Part shown: piece after piece, positions 21,687 through 33,520 of the stretch | Layout: each line of letters opens with the position of its first letter | Numbering within the stretch: position 1 is the stretch's first letter | Assembly: GCA_963971225.1 (NCBI GenBank) | Contig: OZ020270.1 | Coordinates: forward strand, 14,247,817 to 14,311,816 | DNA: 64,000 nt | Reading direction: 5' to 3' | DNA from: Melieria omissa | Lineage: Eukaryota; Arthropoda; Insecta; Diptera; Ulidiidae | Notes under the pieces: model-generated | Told to the model about the DNA's origin: nothing | What the model saw: only the letters and a program-made list of their open reading frames with translations | Database searches by the model: none | Made by a program: the position numbers and the translations under genes

Positions 21687-23098
21687 ACCGAATGCAGGCA
21701 TTGTTCGCGAGCCGAAAGCAAAGAGCAGATAGTGGACGTACGATTGGTCAGCGTTCTGCCAGAGGAGGAGTGGTCTGCGGAGAGGATACAAAAGGACCAG
21801 CGCGAGGATACGGATCTTAAAAAAATCATTGAAGGCAAGGAGCAAGGCGCACGTCCAGACTGGCAGGAGATGGCCGGTGAGAGCCCGATCGCGAAGGCTT
21901 ACTGGGCGCAGTGGCAAAGTCTGCGGCTGTCTGATGGTTGCCTATACCGCGAGTGGGAGAGTGAGGATGGCCGGACCAGCAATTCCCTAATTTTAGTCCC
22001 GAAATGCAGGATCAACGAGGTGATCGAGACCATAACGACTCTAGCGGAGGGCACCTAGGCATCACAAAAACTGTCGCCAAAATAAAAAGGCGATTCTACT
22101 GGGTAGGATGCCAGGAGTCTGTCGCCGATTGGATTAAGCGCTGTGATCGATGTTCGGCTGCGAAAGGGCCAACAAGAAGATCTCGGGGCCGCATGCGGCA
22201 GTACAACATGGGAGCGCCCTTTGAGCGAATTGCCATGGACGTCGCCGGGCCATTCCCACTTAGCACTCAAGGCAACAAATATGTGCTGGTGGTGATGGAC
22301 TATTTCAGCAAATGGCCCGAAGTGTATCCTATTCCTAACCAGGAGGCCACCACGGTCGCGGAAATGTTGGTAAACAACTGGGTGGCCAGATTTGGAGTTC
22401 CACTGGAGTTGCACTCGGATCAAGGCCGGAATTTCGAGTCTCTTGTATTAAAAGAAGTTTGTAAGCTACTAGGAATAAGGAAAACTCGCACCTGTCCTTT
22501 GCATCCCCAGTCCGACGGCATGGTGGAACGATTCAATCGAACACTGGAGGAATATCTGCGGAAAGTAGTAGGCAGGAATCAAAAGGATTGGGACACGCAT
22601 ATTCCGCTGTTCTTGATGGCGTATAGGTCAGCCCCGCACGATACGACATCACTCACTCCAGCCCGAGCAGTGTTCGGCACAGAGCTGAGATTGCCTGCTG
22701 ACTTGAAGTTCGGAGTGGTCAGCACGACGGAAGGCGCTAAGACTGATTACGCAGTTAATAAGCGATCGGAGCTGGAAGAAATCCACCAGTTTATAAGGGA
22801 CCGTATCCAACTGGTCAGCGATAAGATGAAAGCCAGATATGATCTACGAGCTAACACAGCGGGGTTCCAAAAAGGCGATCTGGTAATGCTTTACAACCCG
22901 CAGCGCAGGAAAGGTTTGTCTCCAAAGCTTCAAACGTCATGGGAAGGACCGTACAAAGTCGTGACCAGGATTAATGACGTGGTGTACAGGGTTCAACGCT
23001 GCTGCAGCGGAAACGCCAGGCTGAAAGTAGTCCATTTGGAGCGCCTGGCGTCTTACTCCGGCGGAGCCTCGGTACTTGTTCGGGACGAACAAGTCTAA
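21687..23098 (+). pseudogene. pol: RNase H end and integrase of element B
   Basis: After the Jockey insertion the same frame resumes (TECRHCSRAE) to about 22030, where four bases are missing compared with element C and the frame closes at 22058. The correct frame then runs to 23098. It has the integrase HHCC finger (GHLGITK... CDRCSAAKG), a D,D-35-E core (MDVAGPF, HSDQGRNFE, DGMVERFNRTLEE), a C-terminal SH3-like domain (WEGPYKVVTRI) and HLERLASY. One short deletion plus the Jockey insertion are its only visible lesions. Confidence 0.88.
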
Positions 23099-23109
23099 GT
23101 GATGGACAG

Positions 23110-23532
23110 TGATACGATGAGAAATTCTGTGCCGCACTGTACAGAAATGCTTTTCTCCGCACGAATGTTTTCCAAGCATACTTTTAGGCATGCACTGTGA
23201 AGTACAGCAAAACTGTTATAAATTCGCTTGGTATAGTCCGATATGGCAAGGATGGTTCTCGAAGAAATGGGCTGTGCGAGAATGGTCGAGCGCTTTCCAA
23301 TTAGAAGTACAAGAAACTTCGGCGCGATAAGAAAAGTGGTATAAAAGCAGCAGTGGCAGCGCAAGGGGTCGAGTCGGTGTTGAGCGAGCAAAGTGGTAAC
23401 AAGTGTAGATACAAGCAAAGTGTAATACTGTAAATAAAGTTAGTTTCTGATTGTTGATTTTTGGCTGAGTAACTGAAGTTGTTTTATTTTCAAAACCAAT
23501 CCAAACGAACCTGTGAAGTAATTTTCGTAACA
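23110..23532 (+). repeat. 3' LTR of element B
   Basis: 423 bp equal to 12782-13204, followed by TSD ATAT at 23533-23536. Confidence 0.95.
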
Positions 23533-23632
23533 ATATCAAAAATTCCCAAATATAAACAATGCAAACAATTCTAAGTGCATTAGTTTCAAACAACGCAAAA
23601 ATTCGTTGTTTGCATCAAAAAAGGAAGCAATG

Positions 23633-24069
23633 TCTAAGATTGGCAATTACAAGAAGACAAGACAAGCAAACGATATAGAGTGCTTGCATTTGTTAAAAGA
23701 ATAAACAAAAAATATAGGCGATTTTGGACTACGGTAAGAAAAAATAAATTTGCATTTTTTGAATCTAATCTGATTACATATTTGTTCCCAGGTGGAAAAA
23801 TCAACCTTTTGGGAAGTTGATGTGCCGACATTTACCGCTTAAAAGTTCAGAAACGTCTTTCGAATGGACAGGTCAACTTTTCAATATTTAACAAATTTGC
23901 AAAGGAATGACACCTTTTGGCGTTGTGCTATACCACTTGAAAAGCGAATTGGCATTGCTATATATGCTCTGGCATCATCGGCAGAGTACCGCGCTATTGC
24001 GAGTTTATTTGGCGTCGGAAGAACGACAGTTTTCAACTGGTTTTGGAAATCCCGTTGGAAATCCCGGGA
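23633..24069 (+). pseudogene. PIF/Harbinger transposase N-terminal fragment with an intron
   Basis: An exon ending ...RRFWTT at 23733 is followed by a 58-bp intron (GTAAGA...TTCCCAG, 23734-23791) and a second exon. That exon reads VEKSTFWEVDV and, after an in-frame TAA at 23840-23842, FRNVFRMDRSTFQYL and EYRAIASLFGVGRTTVF. The last part is the helix-turn-helix region of HARBI1-like proteins. The fragment then runs into a truncated LTR of element C, so the catalytic DDE domain is missing. Its C-terminus reappears at 44250. The 5' limit of exon 1 is uncertain. Confidence 0.7.
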
Positions 24070-24172
24070 AATACCAAGCGAATTATACCAGAATTGCCGT
24101 ACTTCAAAGTGCATGCCTAAAAGTATGCTTGGAAAAGCGTTCATGCACAGCACAGAGTGCCTTTTTGTTTCA
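24070..24172 (-). repeat. Truncated 3' LTR of element C
   Basis: Read on the minus strand it starts TGAAACAAAAAGGCAC and shares the block CAAGCATACTTTTAGGCATG with the LTRs of B. It stops after about 100 bp, where it meets the Harbinger fragment. The rest of the LTR and the middle of the transposase are lost, so one deletion probably removed both. Confidence 0.75.
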
Positions 24173-24180
24173 CTGCCCAT

Positions 24181-27100
24181 CACTTAGACTTGTTCGTCCC
24201 GAACAAGTACCGAGGCTCCCCCGGAGTAAGACGCCAGGCGCTCCAAATGGACTACTTTCAACCTGGCGTTTCTGTTGCCGCAGCGTTGAACCCTGTACAC
24301 TACGTCATTAATCCTTGTCACGACCCTGTACGGTCCTTCCCATGACGTTTGAAGTTTCGGAGACAAACCTTTCCTCCGCTGCGGGTTGTAAAGCATTATC
24401 AGATCGCCTTTTTGGAACCCCGCTGTGTTAGCCCGCAGATCATATCTGGCTTTCATCTTATCGCTGACCAGTTAGATGCGATCCCTTATAAACTGGTGGA
24501 TTTCTTCCAGCTCCGATCGCTTATTAACTGCGTAATCAGTCTTAGCGCCTTCCGTCGTGCTGACCACTCCGAACTTCAAGTCAGCAGGCAACCTCAGCTC
24601 CGTGCCAAACACTGCTCGGGCTGGAGTGAGTGATGTCGTATCGTGCGGGGCTGACCTATATGCCATCAGGAACAGCGGAATATGCGTGTCCCAATCCTTT
24701 TGGTTCCTGCCAACTACTTTCCGCAGATATTCTTCCAGCGTCCGATTGAATCGTTACGCCATGCCGTCGGACTGGGGATGCAAAGGACAGGTGCGAGTTT
24801 TCCTTATTCCTAGTAGCTCACACACTTCCTTCAATACCAGAGACTCGAAATTCCGGCCTTGATCCGAGTGCAATTCCAGCGGAACTCCAAATCTGGCCAC
24901 CCAGTTGTTTACCAGCATTTCTGCGACCGTGGCGGCCTCCTGGTTAGGAATAGGATACACTTCGGGCCATTTGCTAAAATAGTCCATTACCACCAGCACA
25001 TATTTGTGTCCTTGAGTGCTAAGTGGGAATGGCCCGGCGACGTCCATGGCAAACCGCTCGAGGGGCGCTCCCATGTTGTACTGCTGCATGCGGCCCGAGA
25101 TCTTCTTGTCGGCCCTTTCGCGGCCGAACATCGATCACAGCTCCTAATCCAATCCGCGACAGACTCCTGGCATCCTACCCAGTAGAATCGTCTTTTTATT
25201 TTGGCGACAGTTTTTGTGATGCCTAGGTGCCATCCGCTGGAATCGTTATGGTATGCCTCGATCACCTCGCTGATCCTGCATTTCGGGACTACAATTAGGG
25301 AATTGCTGGTCCGGCCATCCTCACTCTCCCACTCGCGGTATAGGAACCATCAGACATCCGCAGACTTTGCCACTGCGCCCAGTAAGCCTTCGCGATCGGG
25401 CTCTCACCGGCCATCTCCTGCCAGTCTGGACGTGCGCCTTGCTCCTTGCCTTCAATGGTTTTTTTAAGATCCGTATCCTCGCGCTGGTCCTTTTGTATCC
25501 TCTCCGCAGACCACTCTTCCTCTGGCATAACGCTAACCAATCGTACGTCCACTATCTGCTCCTTGCTTTCGGCTCGCGAACAATGCCTGCATTCGGTTTT
25601 GCACGGACGGCGTGACAAGGCATCGGCATTTCCATGGCTGCTACCCTTGCGATGCTCTACCGTGTAGTCGTAGTTCTGCAGTCGCTCGATCCACCGCGCC
25701 AATTGGCCTTCCGGATCTTTAAAATTCAGTAGCCATTTTAATGCCGCATGATCTGTGCGCAGGCGAAACTTTTGCCCATACAGGTATTTATGGAAGTGTT
25801 TCACGCATTCCAATACTGCGAGCAACTCCCTTCATGTCACACAGTAGTTGCGTTCAGGCTTTGATAAAATTTTCCTGTAGTAGGCTATCACTTGTTCTTG
25901 ACCATTTATTATCCTTGATAACACACCGCCAATACTATGCCCGCTTGCATCTGTATCCAGCACAAACATCTCTCCAGGCACGGGGAAGGCCAGAATTGGA
26001 GCAGTGCATAGTTTTTCCTTCAGTTGTGCAAAAGCCTGCTCCTCCTGTTCGCTCCACTCGAAGGCTTGATTCTTTTTTCTTCAGTTTGTGCAAGCTGCCG
26101 GCTATGTCCGCAAATCCAGGAACAAATCTTCGGTGATATGTGCAAAGGCCCAGGAAACTGTGGAGTTTGTGTAGATTGCGTGGCCGGGGCCACTCCTTCA
26201 CCGCCGTGATTTTGCCTTCATCCGTATGTACTCCGCTGACCTAGATACTTGACCTCTTTTTGGAACAGCGAGCACTTCCTTGGGTTGAGTTTAAGGCCGG
26301 CGTTTTGTATTCGTCCAAATACCTCCTCCAGCTTTTCCTTCTGGTCGTCGAAGCTTTTGCCCATCACGATTATGTCGTCGAGGTAGACCAGACACGCCCG
26401 CCAATGCAGCCCTTTAAGCACACGTTCAATTAGCCGAATGTTGCTGGTGCGTTGCAGAGTCCAAACGACATAACGGTGAACTGCCACAAACCCTCGCCAA
26501 CACTGTTTTCTCCTTGTCCTGGTCTGCAAGCTCCACCTGCCAATAGCCGCTGCGTAAGTCGAGTGTGGAAAACCACTGTGTGCCTGACAGTGTGTCCAGG
26601 GTGTCATCGATCCGAGGTAGTGGATAGCTGTCCTTCTTGGTCACGTCATTGAGCTTTCGAGAGTCCACACAAAATCGGGTAATGCCATCCTTATTCTTGA
26701 CTAGCACGACCGGCGAGCACCAAGGACCTGACGAAGGCTCTATGACTTTTTCTTTATGCATGTATTCAATAAAATTTGGACCTCTTCCCTCTTGGCCAGA
26801 GGAACTCGTCTTGGCGGTTGGCGAATCGGTTTTGCACTCCCGGTGTCGATGTTGTGCTACACTATGGCTGTTCTTCCGCCCGCGTCCGTTACAAATATTG
26901 ACCCATAGTGCTGCAGAAGTGACCGCGCCTTCTGTTTCTGCTCAGCTGTCAATTCGCTGCTCCACTGGTACTGCGGTATGGCGTCCATGTTAGAACCGCT
27001 TTTCTTACTTCCTCCGGGTGGACTGCTTTCGCAATTGACAACTGCTTCAGCCTCTCTACACTCGCCAATGACCGCATCTTTTCCGACATATCTGGGTGTG

Positions 27101-27741
27101 TTCAGTGGGTTGAGTATCCTGACTGGTATTTTGCCGTTATTGGGTTCCACTAATGTACGCGCGATAATTATGTTGTCGTATCCTTGTTTTGGCGCTTCTA
27201 CAACCCACAGCCGACTTGTCCCATTCTCCTCGTCCACCTTTGCCCACACAATCGCCTCGGAATTCGCTGGTATCTTCTGGTGTTGACACGAGACAACGTT
27301 CCTTACCGCCACGCTTCGCTCATAGCCAGTGTGCAGCGGGAGTTCAACGTTGGCATACCTCAGCACATTTTCTTTCAGGTCTAGCGTAAAACCGTGCCTA
27401 ATATGAAATCCACGCCGATAATCACGTCGTCCATTATATCCGCGACGATGAACTCATGCTCCAGGCTGCTGGTGCCGATAGCAATTGTTTTTGTTACTTT
27501 TCCTCTTACCGGCACACGCTCGCCAGTCGCAGTCCTCAGCTGTATGCCCTGCAGCGGTTCCCAGTTCTTCAGAAGCTTCCTTTTTATGATCGAATATGAC
27601 ACTCCAGTATCCAGTGTCAACACGAACAACTTTTCATCCATCTTTCCTTCAATCGTTAAGCTGCTGGGATGCGGTTCAGCTGTGAGACAAGGACGGTGGG
27701 GCAGCGGGTTGTCGGGATCAGCTCACGCCCCTTTGGGCTGA
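24181..27741 (-). pseudogene. pol: Decayed pol of element C
   Basis: The same domain order as B pol is found in at least ten short frames: protease LTLDTGVSYSII near 27600, RT near 26750-26200 (CVDSRKLNDVT, YLDDIIVMG), RNase H near 25800, integrase near 25260-24480, and the chromodomain-free C-terminus ending at 24184. Frameshifts and stops are spread along the whole length, so no product is possible. Confidence 0.88.
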
Positions 27742-27744
27742 CCC

Positions 27745-28338
27745 GTTTTAGTTTAACGAATCGTTGTCCTCAGTCCAGCAAACAACTTTAGAGGAGACAG
27801 CCCGTGGCCTGGCCGGTGTCTCAGAGCTAATGGCCTGGATCGAAATGTCGCTGTCCGGCTGGATTTGGTGTATCCTTGCAGGTGCATACCGAGTGCCTCC
27901 AATCCATGTCGCCTCATATGTCATCGCGCTGGTCACCGTTTCCTTAAATGTTGGCTTGTCCATCATCAACGCACTGCGATGTGTCTCCGGATCATGAAGC
28001 CCTTCAATGAAAGACTCAATCTTCATCCTCTCGAGATCATCAGCACCAAATTTCGGGTAGCACAACTGTACGAGCCGCTCAATGTCTGCTGCATATGTTT
28101 GCAGCGCCTCGTTGGCTCTTTGCTTGCGGTTCTTCAGCTCACAGTAGTATAGCGCATGGTTGTTCTTGTCACTATACTCGCTGCCAACGCTCTCATGATG
28201 GCACCGTAATCACTTCTTAAACATTCTGGAACTGATTTGATTACCTCAGCCGCAGGACCTTTCAGCGCCAGTGCCAACCTCCGACCTTTCCTGATATCTG
28301 TCCACTGATTTTCCAAAGCAGCCAAGTCGAATTGCAGT
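27745..28338 (-). pseudogene. gag: C-terminal half of element C gag, knuckle deleted
   Basis: The capsid-like region matches that of B (ALENQWTDIRKGRRL, YPKFGADDLERMK). After SSKVVCWT the frame jumps directly to EDNDSLN and stop, removing about 40 residues that in B contain the CCHC zinc knuckle and RS tail. The right border is the TTAA element at 28343. Confidence 0.8.
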
Positions 28339-29531
28339 TTAAGGGGGGTTTCTACCTTGTGCGTTAAAAAAAATTGATTTTTTTTCATGCATTTTTGGAT
28401 TAAAACATGATTGTAGAATACGCTCCCAAAATTTGAAGTTGAAATCTTTCGAATTACGGAAGCAAATTATCGAAACAGGTAGCGGTGTCGGTGTCACTTT
28501 ATACTGAAGCAAAACTTTGAACGCGTTTTTCTCAAAACTACATTTTTTGACCTTGCGGAAGTGATTTAGGCCACACGAGTTGAGCAATAGCTACGAAATT
28601 TTAAACAGTCATTTATCAAGGTCTTAGCTATGGCACGAACTAGGATCTTCAAGAAATAATAATTTTTTTTCATTAAAAATAAAAATTTGTATTGAAAAAA
28701 GTAGGTAAAAATTTAGTTTTTTAGTCAAAATCGAATTTCTCCTTCATTTTTCATTTTTTTTTTAATCCTAGGTCCTGCCATAGACAAAAGAATACAGAAT
28801 AAGAAAAAATTTCATTTTTGTGTTTCAAGTCATCTCAAACAGCGGCAGGACTTCCGCGAGTAAGGAAGTCCTGCCGCCATTGCTCTATGCCTCCCCCCCC
28901 TTTGCATATTTTATCTTGAAACTTTTTTTACTTGTACAATAAACATATACCTACATCTGAAAAAATTTTCCAGTGTTTATCTTAAAAACCTTCCCATCAA
29001 AAATTAAAATAAAAAACATGTTTTCTCGGCCGCACAAGGTAGAAACCCCCCTTAAATGTATCGAACGGCGTAGAATTTTAAACAGTCATTTATCAAGGTC
29101 TTAGCTATGGCACGAACTAGGATCTTCAAGAAATAATAATTTTTTTTCATTAAAAATAAAAATTTGTATTGAAAAAAGTAGGTAAAAATTTAGTTTTTTA
29201 GTCAAAATCGAATTTCTCCTTCATTTTTCATTTTTTTTTTAATCCTAGGTCCTGCCATAGACAAAAGAATACAGAATAAGAAAAAATTTCATTTTTGTGT
29301 TTCAAGTCATCTCAAACAGCGGCAGGACTTCCGCGAGTAAGGAAGTCCTGCCGCCATTGCTCTATGCCTCCCCCCCTTTGCATATTTTATCTTGAAACTT
29401 TTTTTACTTGTACAATAAACATATACCTACATCTGAAAAAATTTTCCAGTGTTTATCTTAAAAACCTTCCCCTCAAAAATTAAAATAAAAAACATGTTTT
29501 CTCGGCCGCACAAGGTAGAAACCCCCCTTAA
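28339..29531. mobile_element. TTAA element I (MITE) plus partial tandem duplicate
   Basis: The body 28343-29051 (709 bp) has perfect 21-bp terminal inverted repeats starting GGGGGGTTTCTACC. It is flanked by TTAA (28339-28342, 29052-29055), inside the element C gag. From 28597 a 477-bp unit is repeated directly (28597-29073, then 29074-29549). TTAA targeting points to piggyBac-type mobilisation, but the G-run ends differ from usual piggyBac ends. No coding sequence seen. Confidence 0.85.
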
Positions 29532-29549
29532 ATGTATCGAACGGCGTAG
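28597..29549. repeat. Tandem duplication of 477 bp across the TTAA element I/gag junction
   Basis: Unit 1 is 28597-29073 and unit 2 is 29074-29549, differing by one C in a C-run and one A/C change. Each unit includes the right part of the transposon plus 22 bp of flanking gag, so it arose after the transposon inserted. Confidence 0.9.
28842..28877. repeat. Perfect 14-bp hairpin inside TTAA element I
   Basis: GCGGCAGGACTTCC at 28842-28855 pairs with GGAAGTCCTGCCGC at 28864-28877 around an 8-base loop. It is repeated in the duplicate near 29319-29354. Confidence 0.9.
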
Positions 29550-30327
29550 CACCATCATAAGTAGGAACCTCTGTTCGGGTGGCGAAACTTTCCGGAACCG
29601 GCGGCTACCATTCTCGTGGCTGTACTTCTCTAAGCCGCTCGTCGATTTTTCTGTTTACCGAATCCTCCAGACTGTCAACTCGTTTGTCTAAATGTTCTAC
29701 TCGCGTCTCCAGGTGCTCAACTTTCACATTAATCCTGTCTGAAATTTCTTCCACTTTCTGCTCCAAACGCGCAGAATTTTCCTGCAGCTTGGTGGACAGC
29801 TCGCAATTTGCGCTTTCGAGTTTCGCTGACACCTGCGCCGATATTTCATGGGTCGCCGCTTCCATTTTAGCCATTTCTTGATTCGTAGTTTCCAGTTTCG
29901 CTGCCATTTCTCGATTCGCCGTTTCGACTTTTGCCGAAATTTCCTGATTCGCAGTTTCCAGTTTCGCTGCCATTTGCGCCGACATTTCGCGATTTTCATT
30001 TTCCATTTTGGCTGCCATTTCACGGTTGGAAGTCTCAAACATGCCTTTAAGTGCAACCATTAACTGGCTCATGTCCAATGCTTGTAGTGGCGCAGCCGCT
30101 GCAGTCGTACTTTGCAGTGCCGCAGCGCCAGCAGGCGATTCCTCCACCTTGGCCGACGCCTCTAGCTCTTGCGTTCCGAACTCGTGCGCAGCCCAATCGA
30201 TGCCTCGTGCTTTACACGCCTCTCGCAAGCGCAGCTGCAACTCCACCTTTCCGCCAGCAGTCGGCAAATTCCAGGCCGCCAGCTCCTTCTTCAGCTGGTC
30301 CACCTTCAGCAGCTCGAGTTTAACCAT
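29550..30327 (-). pseudogene. gag: N-terminal half of element C gag (SAP domain, coiled coil)
   Basis: Starts with ATG at 30327 and shows the SAP-like VDQLKKELAAWNLPTAGGK segment, then an expanded heptad region (more ANQE/TNQE units than B), ending at the TTAA insertion. It is a fragment, though the 240 codons up to 29605 are still open. Confidence 0.85.
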
Positions 30328-30409
30328 GTCTGCGTTTTTATAATTTTATTTATTTATTTATTTCTTTTTGTTTATCTTCAGTAACACAATCCTGACTTCT
30401 GACACCAAA

Positions 30410-30597
30410 TGTTACGAAAATTCCAAGGTTCGTTTTGATTTATTTATTTATTTATTTATTTAATTATATGTTGGAAAATAAAACAACTTCAATTATTCAG
30501 CGCAAACGTAGTCAAAACTAACAATCACTTTATTTACAGATTTACACTTCGCTTGTATATACACTTGTTACCACTTTGCTTGCTTAACCCTTTGAAG
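30410..30597 (-). repeat. U5 side of the element C 5' LTR
   Basis: Ends TTTTCGTAACA on the minus strand, followed by the same PBS as B (TGGTGTCAGAA). It contains an expanded AAAT repeat at 30437-30468. It breaks at TTAA 30594-30597. The missing half of the LTR lies at 43996-44249. Confidence 0.85.
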
Positions 30598-31000
30598 CAT
30601 ACATTTTTCAGATAACTTTTTTTCAATGAAAATAGTCGCCCTGGGGGTTTTCGGGGTCGCTGATCACGAATATGTAATCAAATTTTTGAAATTCAGCAAT
30701 CCAAAATGGCGGATCCAATATGGCCGACAACATTAGTAAAACTCGGAATCAGCGACTCGTAAAACCTCCGTAAACCAATTTTCATATTGATATGAATAAG
30801 TTTCACTAATTCTGTCCGTCATATTGCATCCGGCATTTTGAATTTCGAAAATCTGATATCTGCATCGTCATCATCGACCCCAAAAACCCCCTTACACCAA
30901 TTTTCATACAGATATAAATAAGTGTAACTAATTCGGTCCGCCATATTGGATCGCCATTTTGAATTTCGAAAAAAAAATGGTAGTATTCTAGGTGGTATAT

Positions 31001-31232
31001 AGTGGAATAAAAACATCTCCGTAAATTTTGAGTCCTCTTTATTTGGTATCTGGCTTAGAACTGACATTTAAGTCGCTGCGGAGAAGCTACAGCGCTTGGA
31101 AAAAGTATGTGTATGTGTGTGTCTTGCTGGCGAAGCTAACTGCATTTATTTGTCTGCAATAAATGCAAGATTGCTTATTCAGCGTGATTTGTGTGGGAAT
31201 GGAATGTGTCTGGTGTGACTTGCGTTGTCACT
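31001..31232 (-). repeat. 3' LTR of element D
   Basis: 232 bp, paired with 43732-43965. Flanked on the left by TSD ATAT. Confidence 0.92.
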
Positions 31233-31243
31233 TCCTTTCCCTC
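31233..31243 (-). promoter_or_regulatory. Polypurine tract of element D
   Basis: On the minus strand GAGGGAAAGGA lies directly before the 3' LTR and is the expected plus-strand primer site. Confidence 0.7.
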
Positions 31244-31258
31244 AAAGAGAAGCATATT

Positions 31259-32618
31259 TTATGCTGATGTGGATGGATACAATTTTGGTAGTTCAAGTTC
31301 TATGTCATTTTGCTGTGTGATACTTTGTTTAGGTTTTGTTTGTTTTCGAGATTTTGTGTATAAAATTACAAATGGGTTTGACGTTACGTATTTTAAGCAA
31401 AGAAAAAGTACAATAAGTATACAGAGTGAAATTGAAATAATTATGTAAATTATAGTATTATTTTCTGTAATGAGTTTGGCAATATCGTTGTGTTTTATGG
31501 TCTTAATCTTAGTTAATTCTAGAGGAGCGTACAAAGGAGTTAGATCAATTTCCGGTATTTGGTAATTTTCGCTTAATATGATATTTTCAATTTCGATTCT
31601 GCACTGTGTCACTCGGATGATTTTATTTCCTTCAACTTGAAAATTTTTGTTAAGATTTTCGCAGTTCTGAATGACTGCAGTTTTGCTTATGTTCCAAGTT
31701 AATATTATGTTAGGTTCTACGTATTTAATTAATTCTTTTGCAAGTACTGGTATAAAATTACAAACTGGGTGCTTACGCCTGACTATGTCAGCAATACATG
31801 CGTTTTTAATTTCTTTATTATCTCGATTAAAAACTTTATTTTCTTTTTCAAAATACGACTGTGTATCTGTGTAATCTAGCTGATAGCCATTTTGGTCTGG
31901 ATAAGGAATTATTTTGATTGTTTTAATTAATTGGTGATTAGTGGGTATGTGTGATATGATTAATAGAAAGTTGTTTGTATGATCGATCCAAGTAGATGTC
32001 TTGATTGATAATATGTTTTGGCTGTTAATGTTTTCCAATCTGTCGTAATTTAGTAATTTGGGGTTAAACAGTCCTAGTCGGGAGAGTTGCATTCCCATTT
32101 CCAAGTCCTCTACGTATTCTGTGAACTGTAAGAGCTCATGCATGAGTGTGTCAAAAGTGTTGCGGTTCGTAGTCCTGCACCTTCTGCATTCCGGTATTTA
32201 CTTGCTCTATTATGTCGTTTAATTCGTGCAATTTGATGGAGTTTTGTTCTACTGCCTCTAAATTCTTCTGGAATTCGACTCGATCATCTTCGTCGAGTGT
32301 GCCAAAAAGGTATTTGTAAGCTGAGACTACAACGTTTAGTAGACCACGTTTTTGTCTATCCCGATGAAGTGTTATGCCGTTTACCTCTCTCAGCAATTTT
32401 CCATACAAATACTTGAATTGTGGTGCGTGGATGTGGTTGGGCACATTTTGAGCAAAATAGTCGGTAATGGATTCTATTTGAGTTAAATTTATTCTTAAAC
32501 AATGGTGTTCAAATGCCGATGGCATTTCGAAAGGTTTATTTGAGAAGAGGAGATATCCATGGTTGGTGTCGATGTTATTCACTTGAATTTGTTGACAATT
32601 ACATTGGGTGTGCGTCAA
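31259..32618 (-). pseudogene. env: Env-like glycoprotein of element D, frameshifted
   Basis: The first frame (32618-32151) contains the dibasic cleavage motif RQKRG followed by a hydrophobic, fusion-peptide-like stretch. The second frame (32143-31259) continues with a membrane anchor (IIISISLCILIVLFLCL) and a short basic cytoplasmic tail. The two lie in different frames, so one indel near 32148 breaks the gene. In errantiviruses this type I membrane protein mediates virus-cell fusion. Here no full product can form. Confidence 0.85.
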
Positions 32619-32629
32619 AAGTAATATTG

Positions 32630-33508
32630 TTATCCAAAATCGCCATCCTGCAATAATTGTAGGTTATTAATTTTTTTTGCCTTTTTAAATTGGGTTTTGT
32701 AGTAGTGTGTAGTTCTATTTTTGTTTGTTATTTGATAGCGGTCTGGTGCAGTTTGTTCTACGTTTTGATTGCATTTGAAGGGATTTTCCAACTTTCCTTT
32801 CTGTAATGGTCCCTTTCTATATCTTGTATTTATATCGTAATCTCGTCGATCGTTATTGATGTTATTAATTTTTTCTATTTTCTTCGCCTGGGTATCAATG
32901 ATTGGTTGTCCGTCATATAAAAATATGTGGGCAGGGGTTTGTCCTGTTGTGTCATGTTTGGTTTTGTGGTTGTATGTGTAAAGGATAGTTTCGATTTTAT
33001 TCAATTTAGCTTCCTCATCATCTGATGTTTTTATAATTCTTATTTTTTCGTTAATGGTTTTATGAAATCTTTCTACGTCTGCTACGCCGGTTTTTGCTGT
33101 GTTCAACTGTAACTCAACTCCTTCGCTATCCAACCAACGCTTTAGCGCTAGGCTAGAAAAAGCACCGTCTCTATCTGCCTTCAGCAGTTGAGGTTTACCC
33201 ATGTTGTTGAATATTCGCATAAGAGCCTTTTTACACTCAATCCAATCTTTGGTTTGCACTTGTTCGAGTGTAGCAAACTTCGAGTACACGTCAATACAGC
33301 TAACGTAATGTCTTCCTTCAGATGAGTAGATATCTATCACAAATTTTTCACGACAAAACTCAGATGGTGGTGTAATTTTTAAGGGTAAATTGGTGTTACG
33401 GTGTTCTGTTTTGGCTAGATTGCAAACATGACATTCATTGATTATGTTTTGAATAAGTAACTGACTGTTTGGAAAATAATACGATTCGTTAAAAAGTTTA
33501 CTCATTTT
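32630..33508 (-). pseudogene. pol: Integrase of element D, cut by the LOA insertion
   Basis: Starts at the LOA insertion with [12 protein letters not shown] and the CHVC pair of the zinc finger. It then has D,D-35-E residues in [19 protein letters not shown] and [10 protein letters not shown]. The His pair (HEKLLHPGI) is on the other side of the LOA insertion near 39040. The C-terminal part is basic. The remaining frame is open. Confidence 0.87.
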
Positions 33509-33520
33509 TTGTATACCCGG

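Larger units (their letters stand above)
12782..23532 (+). mobile_element. Ty3/gypsy element B with SAP-domain gag, complete but interrupted
   Basis: Two 423-bp LTRs (12782-13204, 23110-23532) start TGATACGATG and end TTTTCGTAACA. The TSD is ATAT at 12778-12781 and 23533-23536. Inside are the PBS, gag, and a pol frame shifted relative to gag, cut by a Jockey insertion at 16911-21686. A small deletion near 22030 breaks the frame again. The LTRs appear identical, so B itself is young. A diverged copy of the family (element C) lies downstream in the opposite orientation. Confidence 0.95.

Noticed and set aside
31003..31230. LTR of D starting with TG at 31003
   Set aside because: With TG the flanks do not match. 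Starting at AGTG (31001) gives the perfect ATAT TSD and AGT...ACT ends known for the gypsy group.
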